Assembly (NCBI RefSeq): GCF_035920365.1
Contig: NZ_CP109150.1
Location: 5,270,001 to 5,334,000, forward strand
Direction: 5' to 3'
Source of the DNA: Micromonospora sp. NBC_01740
GTDB taxonomy: Bacteria; Actinomycetota; Actinomycetes; Mycobacteriales; Micromonosporaceae
DNA length: 64,000 nucleotides
The position numbers were made by a program, and so were the translations under genes. The first letter of the stretch is position 1, and each line of letters starts with the position of its first letter. Below are positions 17,016-24,988 of the stretch, piece by piece. Below the pieces are notes generated by a model that was not told the origin of the DNA, did no database searches, and saw only the letters and a list, made by a program, of their open reading frames with translations.

Positions 17016-18085
17016 GGGCGCACCACCCACATCCGCTCCCGGTTCAGCCGCAGCCCGACCTGGTCGCCGGCGGCGATCCCGGCCGGCACGTCGATCGCGG
17101 CGACCTGCACGGGCTCGCCGGCCACGTCGACCACGAGGTTGGTCGCCATGCCGGTGAACTCCACCTCCGTGACGCGGCCGGGCAGCGCGCCCGCCTCGGT
17201 GGCCGAGGTCAGCCCGATGTGCTCGGGCCGGACGGACACCGACGCGGTGTCGCCCTGGCGCAGGCCGTGGTCGGTCGGGGCGGGCGCGGTGATCTCGCCG
17301 CCGGCGGGCAGCCCCACGGTGACGCTCTGCGCGTCGGCGGCGACCACCGGCAGGGTGAGCACGTTGCTGCGGCCGATGAAGCGGGCCACGAAGCTGGTCG
17401 CCGGGCGGTGGTAGATCTCCTGCGGGGCGCCGATCTGCTGTACCCGGCCGGACTGCATGACCGCGATCCGGTCCGACATGGCCATCGCCTCGGCCTGGTC
17501 GTGGGTGACGTAGATGGAGGTGGTGCCGGCCTCGCGCTGGATGCGGCGGATCTCGACCCGGGTCTCCTCGCGCAGCTTGGCGTCGAGGTTCGACAGCGGC
17601 TCGTCGAGCAGCAGGGTGCGGGGCCGGATCACCAGCGCCCGGGCCAGGGCGACGCGCTGCTGCTGGCCGCCGGAGAGTTCGTCGATGCGCCGGTCGCCGT
17701 AGCCGGCGAGGTGCACCTGGCCGAGCGCCTCCTCGACCCGCCGCCGCGCCTCGACCCGCCCGACCTTGCGGATCTTCAGGCCGTACGCGACGTTCTGCGC
17801 CACGCTCATGTGCGGGAAGAGGGCGTAGTTCTGGAACACCATGCCGGTGTCGCGCTTGTTCGGCGGCCGGCGGGTGACGTCCTCGGTGCCGAACCGGATC
17901 CGGCCGGAGGTGGGGAAGTAGAACCCGGCCACCATGCGCAGGGTGGTGGTCTTGCCGCAGCCGCTCGGGCCGAGCAGCGTGAAGAACTCCCCGGCGGCGA
18001 TGGTGATGTCGACGTCGTCCACGGCCGCGGTGTCGCCGCCGCGCGCGAAGCGCTTGCTCACCGACTCGAGCGTGACATCGATCAT
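17012..18085 (-). CDS. ABC transporter ATP-binding protein (PotA/FbpC type)
   Basis: 357 residues. Walker A GPSGCGKTTTLR, Q-loop FQNYALFP, signature LSGGQQQRVALARAL, Walker B LLLDEPLSNLDAK and the switch His in VTHDQ are all intact. A C-terminal TOBE-like regulatory domain follows (about 240-357). ATG at 18085 with GGAGAGGA upstream. It lies after the binding-protein gene and a strong stem-loop that may lower its expression relative to the lipoprotein. Confidence 0.92.
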   Translation of the reverse strand: MIDVTLESVSKRFARGGDTAAVDDVDITIAAGEFFTLLGPSGCGKTTTLRMVAGFYFPTSGRIRFGTEDVTRRPPNKRDTGMVFQNYALFPHMSVAQNVAYGLKIRKVGRVEARRRVEEALGQVHLAGYGDRRIDELSGGQQQRVALARALVIRPRTLLLDEPLSNLDAKLREETRVEIRRIQREAGTTSIYVTHDQAEAMAMSDRIAVMQSGRVQQIGAPQEIYHRPATSFVARFIGRSNVLTLPVVAADAQSVTVGLPAGGEITAPAPTDHGLRQGDTASVSVRPEHIGLTSATEAGALPGRVTEVEFTGMATNLVVDVAGEPVQVAAIDVPAGIAAGDQVGLRLNRERMWVVRP

Positions 18086-18142
18086 GAGGTCCTCTCCTTC
18101 GTGCGGTACCGGACCTGGACGGTCGTCAGGATGGGGGGGCGC

Positions 18143-18165
18143 GGGGGCGGGACGGGCCCGCCCCC
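18143..18165 (-). terminator. Stem-loop between solute-binding protein and ATPase genes
   Basis: Perfect 9-bp GC stem (GGGGGCGGG/CCCGCCCCC) with a 5-nt loop, 16 nt past the binding-protein stop. Such hairpins commonly attenuate transcription or protect the upstream mRNA so that the binding protein is made in excess of the transporter. Confidence 0.6.
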
Positions 18166-18180
18166 GGGACGCCCGGGCGG

Positions 18181-19230
18181 TCAGCCCTTGTTCTTGATCT
18201 GGCCGTTCCAGTGGTTGATCCACTCGGTCTCGTTCTTGCCGATCACGTCCCAGTTGACGTCCAGCGGCTTGAGGCCGAGCTGGGCCAGCCACTCCGGCTT
18301 CTCGGCGATGTCCACGGCCGGGATCTGGTAGTAGTCCTTGGCCAGGTCGGCGCGGAGCTTGTCGTCGAAGAGGAACTCCATGAACTTCTGGGCGCCGGTG
18401 GTGTTGCCGCCCTTGACCGCGGCGATGCCGTCGACCAGCACCGGGGCGCCGGAGGCGGGCATCACGTAGCCGAACGGCATGTTCGACTGGTTGGCCTGGA
18501 GCAGGACGTCCTGGAGGTTCCAGGCGCTGAGCACGCCCTGCTGGCGGGAGAGCTTCAGGTAGAGGTCGGTCGGGTTGGCCGCGTACGCGCCGGTGTTGGC
18601 GTCGAGCTTCTTGAGCCAGTCGTAGCCGGGCTGCGGGTTGCTGCCGTCCGGGGACTGCCGCATGATCATGGCGGCGTAGATCGACCGCATCGTGCCGGAC
18701 GCGGCCACGTCCCGGATGATGATCTTGTCCTTCCACTCCGGCTTCAGCAGGTCGTCCCAGTCCTTCGGGGCCTGCTCCGGGGTGAGCGCCTTGTTGTTGT
18801 ACATGATGACCTCGGGGAGCAGGATCTCCCCGAACCAGCGGCCCTCGGCGTCCTTGTACTTCGGGTCCATCTTCGCGGCGAACGCCGGCTGCCAGGAGGT
18901 CAGCAGGTCCTCGCCGGCGCCGGCGGAGAGCCCCTGCTGGGTGCCGCCCCACCAGACGTCGGCCTGCGGGTTGGCCTTCTCCGCCCGGACCCGCTCCAGG
19001 ATCTCCTGGGCGCCCAGGTTGAGGATCTCGACCTTGCCCTTGTACTCGGGGTACTTGGCGGTGAACTGGTCCACCACGTAGGTGGAGACCTTCTTGTCGC
19101 GGGCCGTGTAGATGGTCAGCTTCTCGGCGCTCGCGCCGCCGGCCGTGTCGTCACCACCGCCGCCGCCGCAGGCGGTGCCGGCGGCGAGCACGGTGGCGAG
19201 CGCACCGGCGAGGAGAAGTCGACGTCTCAT
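18181..19230 (-). CDS. ABC transporter solute-binding lipoprotein
   Basis: 349 residues. ATG at 19230 with GGAGGT upstream; a longer in-frame start at 19284 lacks support. Arg-rich signal peptide with a lipobox-like GTAC, Cys at residue 21, then a Gly/Asp linker typical of actinomycete lipoproteins. The mature part begins KLTIYTARDKK, with NPQADVWWGGTQ and GYVMPASGAP, as in family-1 binding proteins of the Fe3+/aminophosphonate class (AfuA/PhnS-like). Ligand unknown. It is the receptor for the permease and ATPase downstream; the neighbouring catabolic enzymes argue for an organic ligand rather than bare iron. Confidence 0.88.
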   Translation of the reverse strand: MRRRLLLAGALATVLAAGTACGGGGGDDTAGGASAEKLTIYTARDKKVSTYVVDQFTAKYPEYKGKVEILNLGAQEILERVRAEKANPQADVWWGGTQQGLSAGAGEDLLTSWQPAFAAKMDPKYKDAEGRWFGEILLPEVIMYNNKALTPEQAPKDWDDLLKPEWKDKIIIRDVAASGTMRSIYAAMIMRQSPDGSNPQPGYDWLKKLDANTGAYAANPTDLYLKLSRQQGVLSAWNLQDVLLQANQSNMPFGYVMPASGAPVLVDGIAAVKGGNTTGAQKFMEFLFDDKLRADLAKDYYQIPAVDIAEKPEWLAQLGLKPLDVNWDVIGKNETEWINHWNGQIKNKG

Positions 19231-19280
19231 GGGGTACCTCCGAGGGGTGTGGGGGGAACTGCGGTGTGCGTGGTGTGTGG

Positions 19281-20444
19281 TCAAGGAGTCGGCAGCAGTG
19301 TCGGCATGCCGGCGGCAGCCGCGGAGAGGGCGTAGCTGACCGCCCCGTGCAGCACCGCCCGGTCGCCGAGCACGGCCCGGCGCACCTCGGTGCTGCTCGG
19401 CGCGGCGGCGGTGACCAGCGTTTGGAGCCGGTCGACGGCGGCGTCGTCGAGGTGGGCGGCGGCCCCGCTGAGCAGCACCCGCCCGGGGTCGACGACGCAG
19501 ACGCAGGAGACGATGAGCCGCGACCAGGCCGCGAGCACGTCGTCCAGGTAGGCGGCGGCCCGGTCGTCGATGGCCGCCAGCGCCACCAGGTCGGCCACCG
19601 GCGAGTCCGGCCGCCGCCCGGGGGCCAGGGCCACCATCCGCTCGGCGATGGCGTTCTCCGACCAGCGGGCCTCGAACGGACCGATCCCGTCGTGACCCCG
19701 GTCGGTCGGGTCCAGTGGCAGGAAGCCGACCTCGCCGGCGGCCCCGCCGGCGCCCCGGCGGACCTGCCCGTCAAGCACCAGGCCGGCGCCGATGCCGTCG
19801 GCCACGTGCAGCAGCAGCAGGTCGGCGACGTCGCTGCCCGCGCCGACGGCGTGCTCGCCGGCCGCCATCAGGTTCACGTCGTTGTCCACCACCACCGGCA
19901 CCCCGAGCCGCCGCTGCACCGACTCCCCCACCGGCCGGCCCTCGACGAGGCCGACCGAGGGGGCGAGGCGCACGGCGCCGCCGGTGGAGATGCCGGGCGC
20001 GGCGATGGCCACCCCGCGCAGCGCCGGCAGTCCGTCGCCGGCGAGTTCGGGCACCGAGCGACAGATGGTGTCGACGATGTCGCCGGCGAGCCGGACCGCC
20101 CGGTGGGCGATGACGGCGCCGTCGCTGTCGGCGATCTCGCAGCTGATCCGGGACGGCTCCAGGGAGACGGCGGCGACCAGCTCGGCCCGCGGGTTGAACT
20201 CCAGCATCGCCCGTGGCCGGCCGGTGCGGGAGGTCCCCGGGCCGCGCTCGATGAGGTACCCCTCGGCGATCAGCTCGCGCACGAGCGGGGTGAGCGTGGC
20301 GGGGCTCAGCCCGGTGAGCTCGGTCAGCTCGGCGCGGGAGAGCACCCGCACCTGGCGGGCGGTGGAGATCACGGACAACCGCTTGATCTCCTTCGACCGC
20401 TCCCGGCTCACCGGGCTCGTTGGTGGCGTCACCACGTCAGTCAC
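19281..20444 (-). CDS. ROK-family transcriptional repressor (NagC/XylR-like)
   Basis: 387 residues. N-terminal winged helix-turn-helix (LSRAELTELTGLSPATLTPLVRE, about 35-58), wing with SRTGRPRAML, then a ROK sugar-sensing domain with VVVDNDVNLMA and GGAAGEVGFLPLD. Like many regulatory ROK proteins it lacks the kinase-type ATP motif. The start GTG at 20444 lies about 7 nt after a good -10, so the mRNA may be leaderless. Only 50 nt separates it from the binding-protein gene, so it probably heads the importer operon and represses it, and perhaps the divergent deacetylase, when the ligand is absent. Confidence 0.88.
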   Translation of the reverse strand: MTDVVTPPTSPVSRERSKEIKRLSVISTARQVRVLSRAELTELTGLSPATLTPLVRELIAEGYLIERGPGTSRTGRPRAMLEFNPRAELVAAVSLEPSRISCEIADSDGAVIAHRAVRLAGDIVDTICRSVPELAGDGLPALRGVAIAAPGISTGGAVRLAPSVGLVEGRPVGESVQRRLGVPVVVDNDVNLMAAGEHAVGAGSDVADLLLLHVADGIGAGLVLDGQVRRGAGGAAGEVGFLPLDPTDRGHDGIGPFEARWSENAIAERMVALAPGRRPDSPVADLVALAAIDDRAAAYLDDVLAAWSRLIVSCVCVVDPGRVLLSGAAAHLDDAAVDRLQTLVTAAAPSSTEVRRAVLGDRAVLHGAVSYALSAAAAGMPTLLPTP

Positions 20445-20450
20445 ACTTCC

Positions 20451-20479
20451 TTCCTACGGCGAACGAACTATCGAGTCAA
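20451..20479 (-). promoter_or_regulatory. Promoter of the ROK repressor, probably leaderless
   Basis: On the minus strand, TTGACT (20474-20479), 17 nt, TAGGAA (20451-20456). Transcription should begin at or beside the GTG start at 20444. Confidence 0.55.
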
Positions 20480-20500
20480 GTAACGAAACCGTCTCGTTAC
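20480..20500. promoter_or_regulatory. Inverted repeat, likely ROK autoregulatory operator
   Basis: GTAACGA-N7-TCGTTAC, directly abutting the -35 of the repressor gene. Perfect 7-bp arms. The position suits autorepression. Confidence 0.5.
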
Positions 20501-20607
20501 CTTGCGGCCTCCTTCTTGAGCAGCAGAAACGCCCTTCCTTGGGCCTCGGGGAGGCCGCCGGACGGGCGCACTCACCGCCCGCAACACCTCGGATGGCGGG
20601 GGGTTAG

Positions 20608-20628
20608 TTTCTTTCGCAAATAAAGAAA
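20608..20628. promoter_or_regulatory. XylR/ROK-like operator before the PIG-L gene
   Basis: TTTCTTT-N7-AAAGAAA in an AT-rich island, preceded by GGTTAG. It resembles ROK-family operators of the xyl type (TTAGTTT...). It lies 14 nt upstream of the -35 of the deacetylase promoter. Confidence 0.5.
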
Positions 20629-20642
20629 GACCTTGCAAAGCA

Positions 20643-20672
20643 TTGACGGGCCGCCGCGCCGGTCCCTAGCGT
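20643..20672 (+). promoter_or_regulatory. Promoter of the PIG-L deacetylase
   Basis: TTGACG (20643-20648), 18 nt, TAGCGT (20667-20672). Gives a leader of about 180 nt before the ATG at 20862. Confidence 0.55.
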
Positions 20673-20861
20673 CACCGGGCGAAGGCCTTCCAGTGTGTAC
20701 GGACCCCCGTGCCGCTGCGTACCTGAGGTGACGCCGGCGCTCCCTCGTGCCCCGGCGCCCCTGCCCGCCCTCTCACCGTCCGACCGCGACCCCCACGTCG
20801 ACGCCCCGCGTCCGACGTCGCCGGCCGCTGCCCGGACCTCGCGTCACGCGAAAGGATCCGC

Positions 20862-23558
20862 ATGCGTCTCAAGGCGTTCCTGCTACCCACGGCGCTCGCC
20901 CTGGCCCTGTCCGGGACACCGGCCGTGGCCCTCGCCGCACCCCCCGACGCCCGGCCGACCGACGCCGTCGACCTGGACGTCCTCTTCGTCAGCGCGCACC
21001 CCGACGACGAGGCCGGCAGCCTCGCCACCCTCGGCCAGTGGAAGGAGAAGCACGGCGCCAAGGCCGGCGTCGTCACCATCACCCGCGGTGAGGGCGGCGG
21101 CAACGCCGTCGGCCTGGAGGAGGGCCCGCCGCTGGGCATCATCCGCGAGCGCGAGGAACGCACCGCGATCGGCCGCGCCGGGGTGGAGAACCTCTACAAC
21201 CTCGACCGCGTCGACTTCTGGTACACCGCGTCCGCGCCCCTGTCCGAGCAGATCTGGGGGCACGACGACACCCTCGCCCAGATCGTCCGGGTGATCCGGC
21301 AGACCCGGCCCGAGATCGTCATGACGATGAACCCGTCGCCCACGCCCGGCAACCACGGCAACCACCAGCAGGCCGCCCGCTTCGCCGCCGAGGCGTTCCA
21401 CGCCGCCGCCGACCCGAAGGCGTTCCCGGAGCAGGTCACCAAGGAGGGGCTCAAGCCGTTCCGGGCGGCAAAGTTCCTGCGTACGGGCGGCAGCGGCAGC
21501 TCGACGACCGGGCCGCAGTGCGCCACCGGCTTCGTGCCGGCCGTCCCGACCGACCAGGTGTTCGGCGTCTGGGAGGGCGCCCGCAGCGCCGGCGGCAAGA
21601 CCTGGGCCGAGGTCGAGGTCGACGCCCGCCGGGACTACGTGACCCAGGGCTGGGCCAACACCGCCGCCGCCCCCACCGATCCTGCCAAGATCCGCTGCGA
21701 CTTCTACACCCTGGTCGACAGCCGTGTCCCGTACGACCCGGCGGACACCTCGCCCGAGGCGATCCTGCGCGGCTCGGTCCTGCCCCCGGCCGCCGGCGGG
21801 CTGCCCAAGGGCACCGAGCTCTACCTGACCGCCGACCGGTTCGACCTCGCCCCCGGGCAGAGCGTCGAGGTCACCGCGCACGTGCGGGCGCCGGGCAACC
21901 GGGCCCTCACCTCGCCCCGGGTCTCCCTGCGGCTGCCGCAGGGCTGGACCGCCAGCGGCTCCGGCGCGGTGCGCGGCGCCGTACCGGCTGGCAAGGAACG
22001 GACCGTCACCTTCACCGTGACCGTCCCCGCCGGCGCCGACACCAACGAGCAGCACCTCGTCGGCGCGTCCCTGAGCACCGGGCAGGGCACCGGCCGTACG
22101 GACCGCGCGGTCCGGGTGGTCGCCGACGTGCGCGGCACCCTGGAGCCGCTGCCCGAGGTGGGGCTGTTCCGCACCTGGGCCGGCGACAGCGGCTATCCGC
22201 AGCTGGACACCCTGATCAAGCCGGTGCTGACCCTCGGCTCCGGGAAGAGCCGGACGGTCCGGGTCGACCTGCGCAACCACGGCGAAACCGCCCAGAGCGG
22301 CACCGTCGCCCTCGGCCTGCCGGCCGGCTTCACCGCCGACGCGCCGACCAAGAGCTACGCGGCCCTGGCGCCGGGCGCGACCGGGGCGGTCACCTTCACC
22401 GTCACCAACAGCGACGCCAGCCTGCCGACCGCCAACGAGGGCGGCGACGGCGGCGACTACGGGATCACCATCACCACCACCAGCGCCGCCGGCAGCACCG
22501 TGGAGACCGGCGCCCTGGAGATCGTGCCGACCAGCGAGGTGCCGCACGCCGGGCACGACCACGCCGTCGACGGGGTGGCCTCCCCCGGCGAGTACCCCGG
22601 CGAGGAGCTGGACCTGTCCCGCATCTGGGAGGGACAGGCCACCACGCCACAGGACGCCTCGGCCACCGGCCGGATCGCCTTCACCGAGGACGCGCTCGTC
22701 GTGTTCGTACAGGTCACCGACGACGTGCTCGGCAAGAAGGTGGTGCCACAGGACTGCAAGCGGCAGCGGCGCACCGACAGCGTGGAGATCATCGTCGACC
22801 CGAAGGGGAACTCGACGGACACCTCCACCGTGTTCAAGGCGGGCATCTTCCCGGTCACCGACGACCCCGCCAACGGCGACCCGCCGTGCTGGCAGCGCGA
22901 CGCCGACAACCGGCAGGGACCGGGCGCCACGACCGCCCCGGGGATGACCGTCGTCAGCAAGGTCACCGCGCCGTACACCGGCTACACCATCGAGGCGCGC
23001 ATCCCATTCGCGGTGCTGCCCGACGCCATCGACCCGGCGCGGATGGGCTTCAACGTGCTGGTGTACGACTCGGACACCCAGGACCTCAGCTCCCAGTCCC
23101 GGCTGGGCTGGTCCACCTTCACCGGCGTCCGGGCCGACCCGTACCGCTACGGCCTGGTCACCCTGCCCGGTCTCACCCCGGCCCAGCGGCAGCCCAGTGC
23201 CCCGGTCTTCCCGGACACGGCGGCCCGTAGCGTGCACAGCCCGCAGACCATCGCGCAGTCGGCGGTGGACGGCGTGGCTCCGGCCGCCGTCACCCGGCTG
23301 CCCGAGCGGGCGCTGCGGCTGACCGGCCAGCGGCAGGTGGCCGGCGGCGTGCAGGTGACCGTCCGGGCCGACCGCGCCGGCACGGTGTACCTGCACACCT
23401 GGGACGGCGACCGGTCGCTCGGTGAGCGTTCGGTGCAGGTGCCCTCCGGCCGCCCGGTGACCGTCGTGGTCCCGGCGACCGGTGGCACGCCCACCTCGGT
23501 CCTGGCGGCCTTCGAGGCCGGCGGCGCCGCGCTCGCCCGCCAGGTCCCGCTGACCTGA
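20862..23558 (+). CDS. Secreted PIG-L family deacetylase with extra carbohydrate-associated domains
   Basis: 898 residues. Signal peptide ends near ALAAP. The PIG-L/LmbE catalytic domain follows: HPDDE (H46) and HGNHQQ supply the zinc ligands and catalytic Asp of N-acetylglucosaminide deacetylases. After about residue 320 come two NEW3-like beta domains, then a CBM9-like domain beginning AVDGVASPGEYPG (about 565), common on secreted polysaccharide enzymes. Likely removes acetyl groups from extracellular GlcNAc-containing material. ATG with AAAGGATCC upstream. Divergent from the ROK repressor with a ROK-like operator in its promoter, so it may belong to that regulon. Confidence 0.85.
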   Translation: MRLKAFLLPTALALALSGTPAVALAAPPDARPTDAVDLDVLFVSAHPDDEAGSLATLGQWKEKHGAKAGVVTITRGEGGGNAVGLEEGPPLGIIREREERTAIGRAGVENLYNLDRVDFWYTASAPLSEQIWGHDDTLAQIVRVIRQTRPEIVMTMNPSPTPGNHGNHQQAARFAAEAFHAAADPKAFPEQVTKEGLKPFRAAKFLRTGGSGSSTTGPQCATGFVPAVPTDQVFGVWEGARSAGGKTWAEVEVDARRDYVTQGWANTAAAPTDPAKIRCDFYTLVDSRVPYDPADTSPEAILRGSVLPPAAGGLPKGTELYLTADRFDLAPGQSVEVTAHVRAPGNRALTSPRVSLRLPQGWTASGSGAVRGAVPAGKERTVTFTVTVPAGADTNEQHLVGASLSTGQGTGRTDRAVRVVADVRGTLEPLPEVGLFRTWAGDSGYPQLDTLIKPVLTLGSGKSRTVRVDLRNHGETAQSGTVALGLPAGFTADAPTKSYAALAPGATGAVTFTVTNSDASLPTANEGGDGGDYGITITTTSAAGSTVETGALEIVPTSEVPHAGHDHAVDGVASPGEYPGEELDLSRIWEGQATTPQDASATGRIAFTEDALVVFVQVTDDVLGKKVVPQDCKRQRRTDSVEIIVDPKGNSTDTSTVFKAGIFPVTDDPANGDPPCWQRDADNRQGPGATTAPGMTVVSKVTAPYTGYTIEARIPFAVLPDAIDPARMGFNVLVYDSDTQDLSSQSRLGWSTFTGVRADPYRYGLVTLPGLTPAQRQPSAPVFPDTAARSVHSPQTIAQSAVDGVAPAAVTRLPERALRLTGQRQVAGGVQVTVRADRAGTVYLHTWDGDRSLGERSVQVPSGRPVTVVVPATGGTPTSVLAAFEAGGAALARQVPLT

Positions 23559-23565
23559 CCGGTGC

Positions 23566-23609
23566 GGGAAGGGCCCCTGTCATCCGCGTGGATGGCGGGG
23601 GCCCGTCCC
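23566..23609. terminator. Bidirectional terminator between convergent genes
   Basis: Nested hairpin: outer arms GGGCCCC (23571-23577) and GGGGCCC (23598-23604), inner arms CATCC/GGATG around GCGT. It sits centrally in the 100-nt gap between the PIG-L and TauE/SafE stop codons. Confidence 0.7.
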
Positions 23610-23658
23610 GTCGTCTGGGCCGAGTCCCCCTGCGGTCGGTCGGGCACGGCGGCGCGGT

Positions 23659-24420
23659 CTACAGGACGTTACGCCCCAGCAGGATCAGCCCGAAGACCAC
23701 TCCGAACGCGACGACCACCGCCCTGAGCGGGCCGCCGGGAAGTCTGCGCAGCAGCCGGGCACCGACGTAGCCGCCGACGACGGTGGCCGGGGCGAGGATC
23801 GCCACCCCCGCCCAGTTGACGGTGCCGAAGAGGACGAAGAGCACCACCGCCGTCAACGAGATGACGGCCGACAGCAGGTTCTTGAAGGCGACCGTCCGGG
23901 TGAGCGGTTCGCGCTGCAGGAGCGCCAGGCCGGCGATCAGAACGATGCCGAACCCCGCGCCGATGTAGCCGCCGTAGACGCCGCTCAGGGCGACGGACAC
24001 CTGAAGGGCCGCCGGGTGTTTCCGCCCGTGCCGCAGGATGGAGCGCCGGGCCAGGCCGTCCAGCCGGCCCCGCAGACCGAGGACGGCCGACGCAGCGATC
24101 ACCAGGAACGGCACGATCGCGTCGAAGACGCGGCTCGGCGTCACCAGCAGCAGCACCGAGCCGACGACGCCACCGACGACCGCTGCGGGCAGGACGCGGC
24201 GGACTTCGCCGCGGGGCGGCAGGTCCCGGTACCCTCCGGCGACGCTCGCCACGTTGCCGGGAAAGACGGCGACGGTGCTGGTCAGCTTGGCGGTGAGCGG
24301 CGGTATGCCGGCGGCGATCAGCGCCGAGAAGGCGATCAGGGAGCCGCCGCCCGCGACCGCGTTGAAGGCACCCGTGGCGACACCGGCGGCGACGAGCAGC
24401 GTCGCCTGGATGGGATCCAT
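23659..24420 (-). CDS. TauE/SafE-family sulfite/organosulfur exporter
   Basis: 253 residues, almost entirely hydrophobic with about eight membrane segments in two halves. The family-typical GAFNAVAGGGSLIAF opening and GVYGGYIGAGFG repeat start are visible. Family members export sulfite, sulfoacetate or similar anions. Single gene; nothing nearby shows the substrate. Confidence 0.85.
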   Translation of the reverse strand: MDPIQATLLVAAGVATGAFNAVAGGGSLIAFSALIAAGIPPLTAKLTSTVAVFPGNVASVAGGYRDLPPRGEVRRVLPAAVVGGVVGSVLLLVTPSRVFDAIVPFLVIAASAVLGLRGRLDGLARRSILRHGRKHPAALQVSVALSGVYGGYIGAGFGIVLIAGLALLQREPLTRTVAFKNLLSAVISLTAVVLFVLFGTVNWAGVAILAPATVVGGYVGARLLRRLPGGPLRAVVVAFGVVFGLILLGRNVL

Positions 24421-24550
24421 CGGGTCTCAGGCTAGTGGCGATGCCGGGCGGCGGGGCGGGTGTCGGCCGGGCCGCCCCACGCGGCCACGGCGGGGCGGTG
24501 CGGGGCCGGCGGGCGGCGGGCGCGGCCCGGCGAGGCCGCTTCGGCGAAGT

Positions 24551-24567
24551 TCACCCTCTCCGGGTGA
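24551..24567. repeat. Inverted repeat before the SCP2 gene
   Basis: TCACCC-N5-GGGTGA, 50 nt before the SCP2 start. Could be an operator; no regulator is adjacent. The rest of the 24,421-24,616 spacer shows no gene. Confidence 0.3.
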
Positions 24568-24616
24568 GGCGGTGGCGGCGTCTGCGGGGAATGGTGGCCG
24601 GTGAGGAGGGATCGCG

Positions 24617-24988
24617 ATGGCGGATGCCACCCAGGATTTCTTCCACGGCCTGGCACGCCGTGGGCACGACCGCCGGCTGAGGAGCATCGACGAGGGCAGC
24701 GTGCGCTTCGACATCAGCCGCGACGGCCGGACCGCCCACTGGCTGGTCTCCATCGAGAAGGGCGACATCCGGGTCACCGAGGAGGCGACCGGCGGAGACG
24801 CGGTCGTCGAGGCGGACCGGGCGGTGTTCGACCGGATCGCCAGCGGGGAGGCGTACTTCCTGACCACCGTGCTGCGCGGTGAGGCGGCCGTGGCAGGCAG
24901 CCCCCGGCTCTTCGCGACCGTCCGGAAGCTGTTTCCGCCGCCGCCCACGTCCCGGCCGGCGCGTCACGGCGGAGGCGGCCGTGGGTGA
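24617..24988 (+). CDS. SCP2 sterol-carrier-domain-like protein
   Basis: 123 residues. SVRFDISRDGRTAHWLVSIEKGDIRVTEE followed by ADRAVFDRIASGEA fits the SCP2 fold, a small lipid-binding beta sheet in which a strand of Asp/Glu-rich residues precedes a helix. GAGGAGGGA lies before the ATG. The final 25 residues are Pro/Gly-rich and overlap the start of the next gene by 8 nt, so the two are co-translated. Role unknown; a lipid-binding partner for a glycoside hydrolase would be unusual. Confidence 0.75.
   Translation: MADATQDFFHGLARRGHDRRLRSIDEGSVRFDISRDGRTAHWLVSIEKGDIRVTEEATGGDAVVEADRAVFDRIASGEAYFLTTVLRGEAAVAGSPRLFATVRKLFPPPPTSRPARHGGGGRG

Larger units (their letters stand above)
20445..20861. 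other. Regulatory intergenic region between divergent ROK and PIG-L genes
   Basis: 417 nt holding two inverted repeats (20480-20500, 20608-20628), a promoter for each direction, and a long plus-strand leader of about 180 nt. No gene is supported inside it. Confidence 0.6.
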
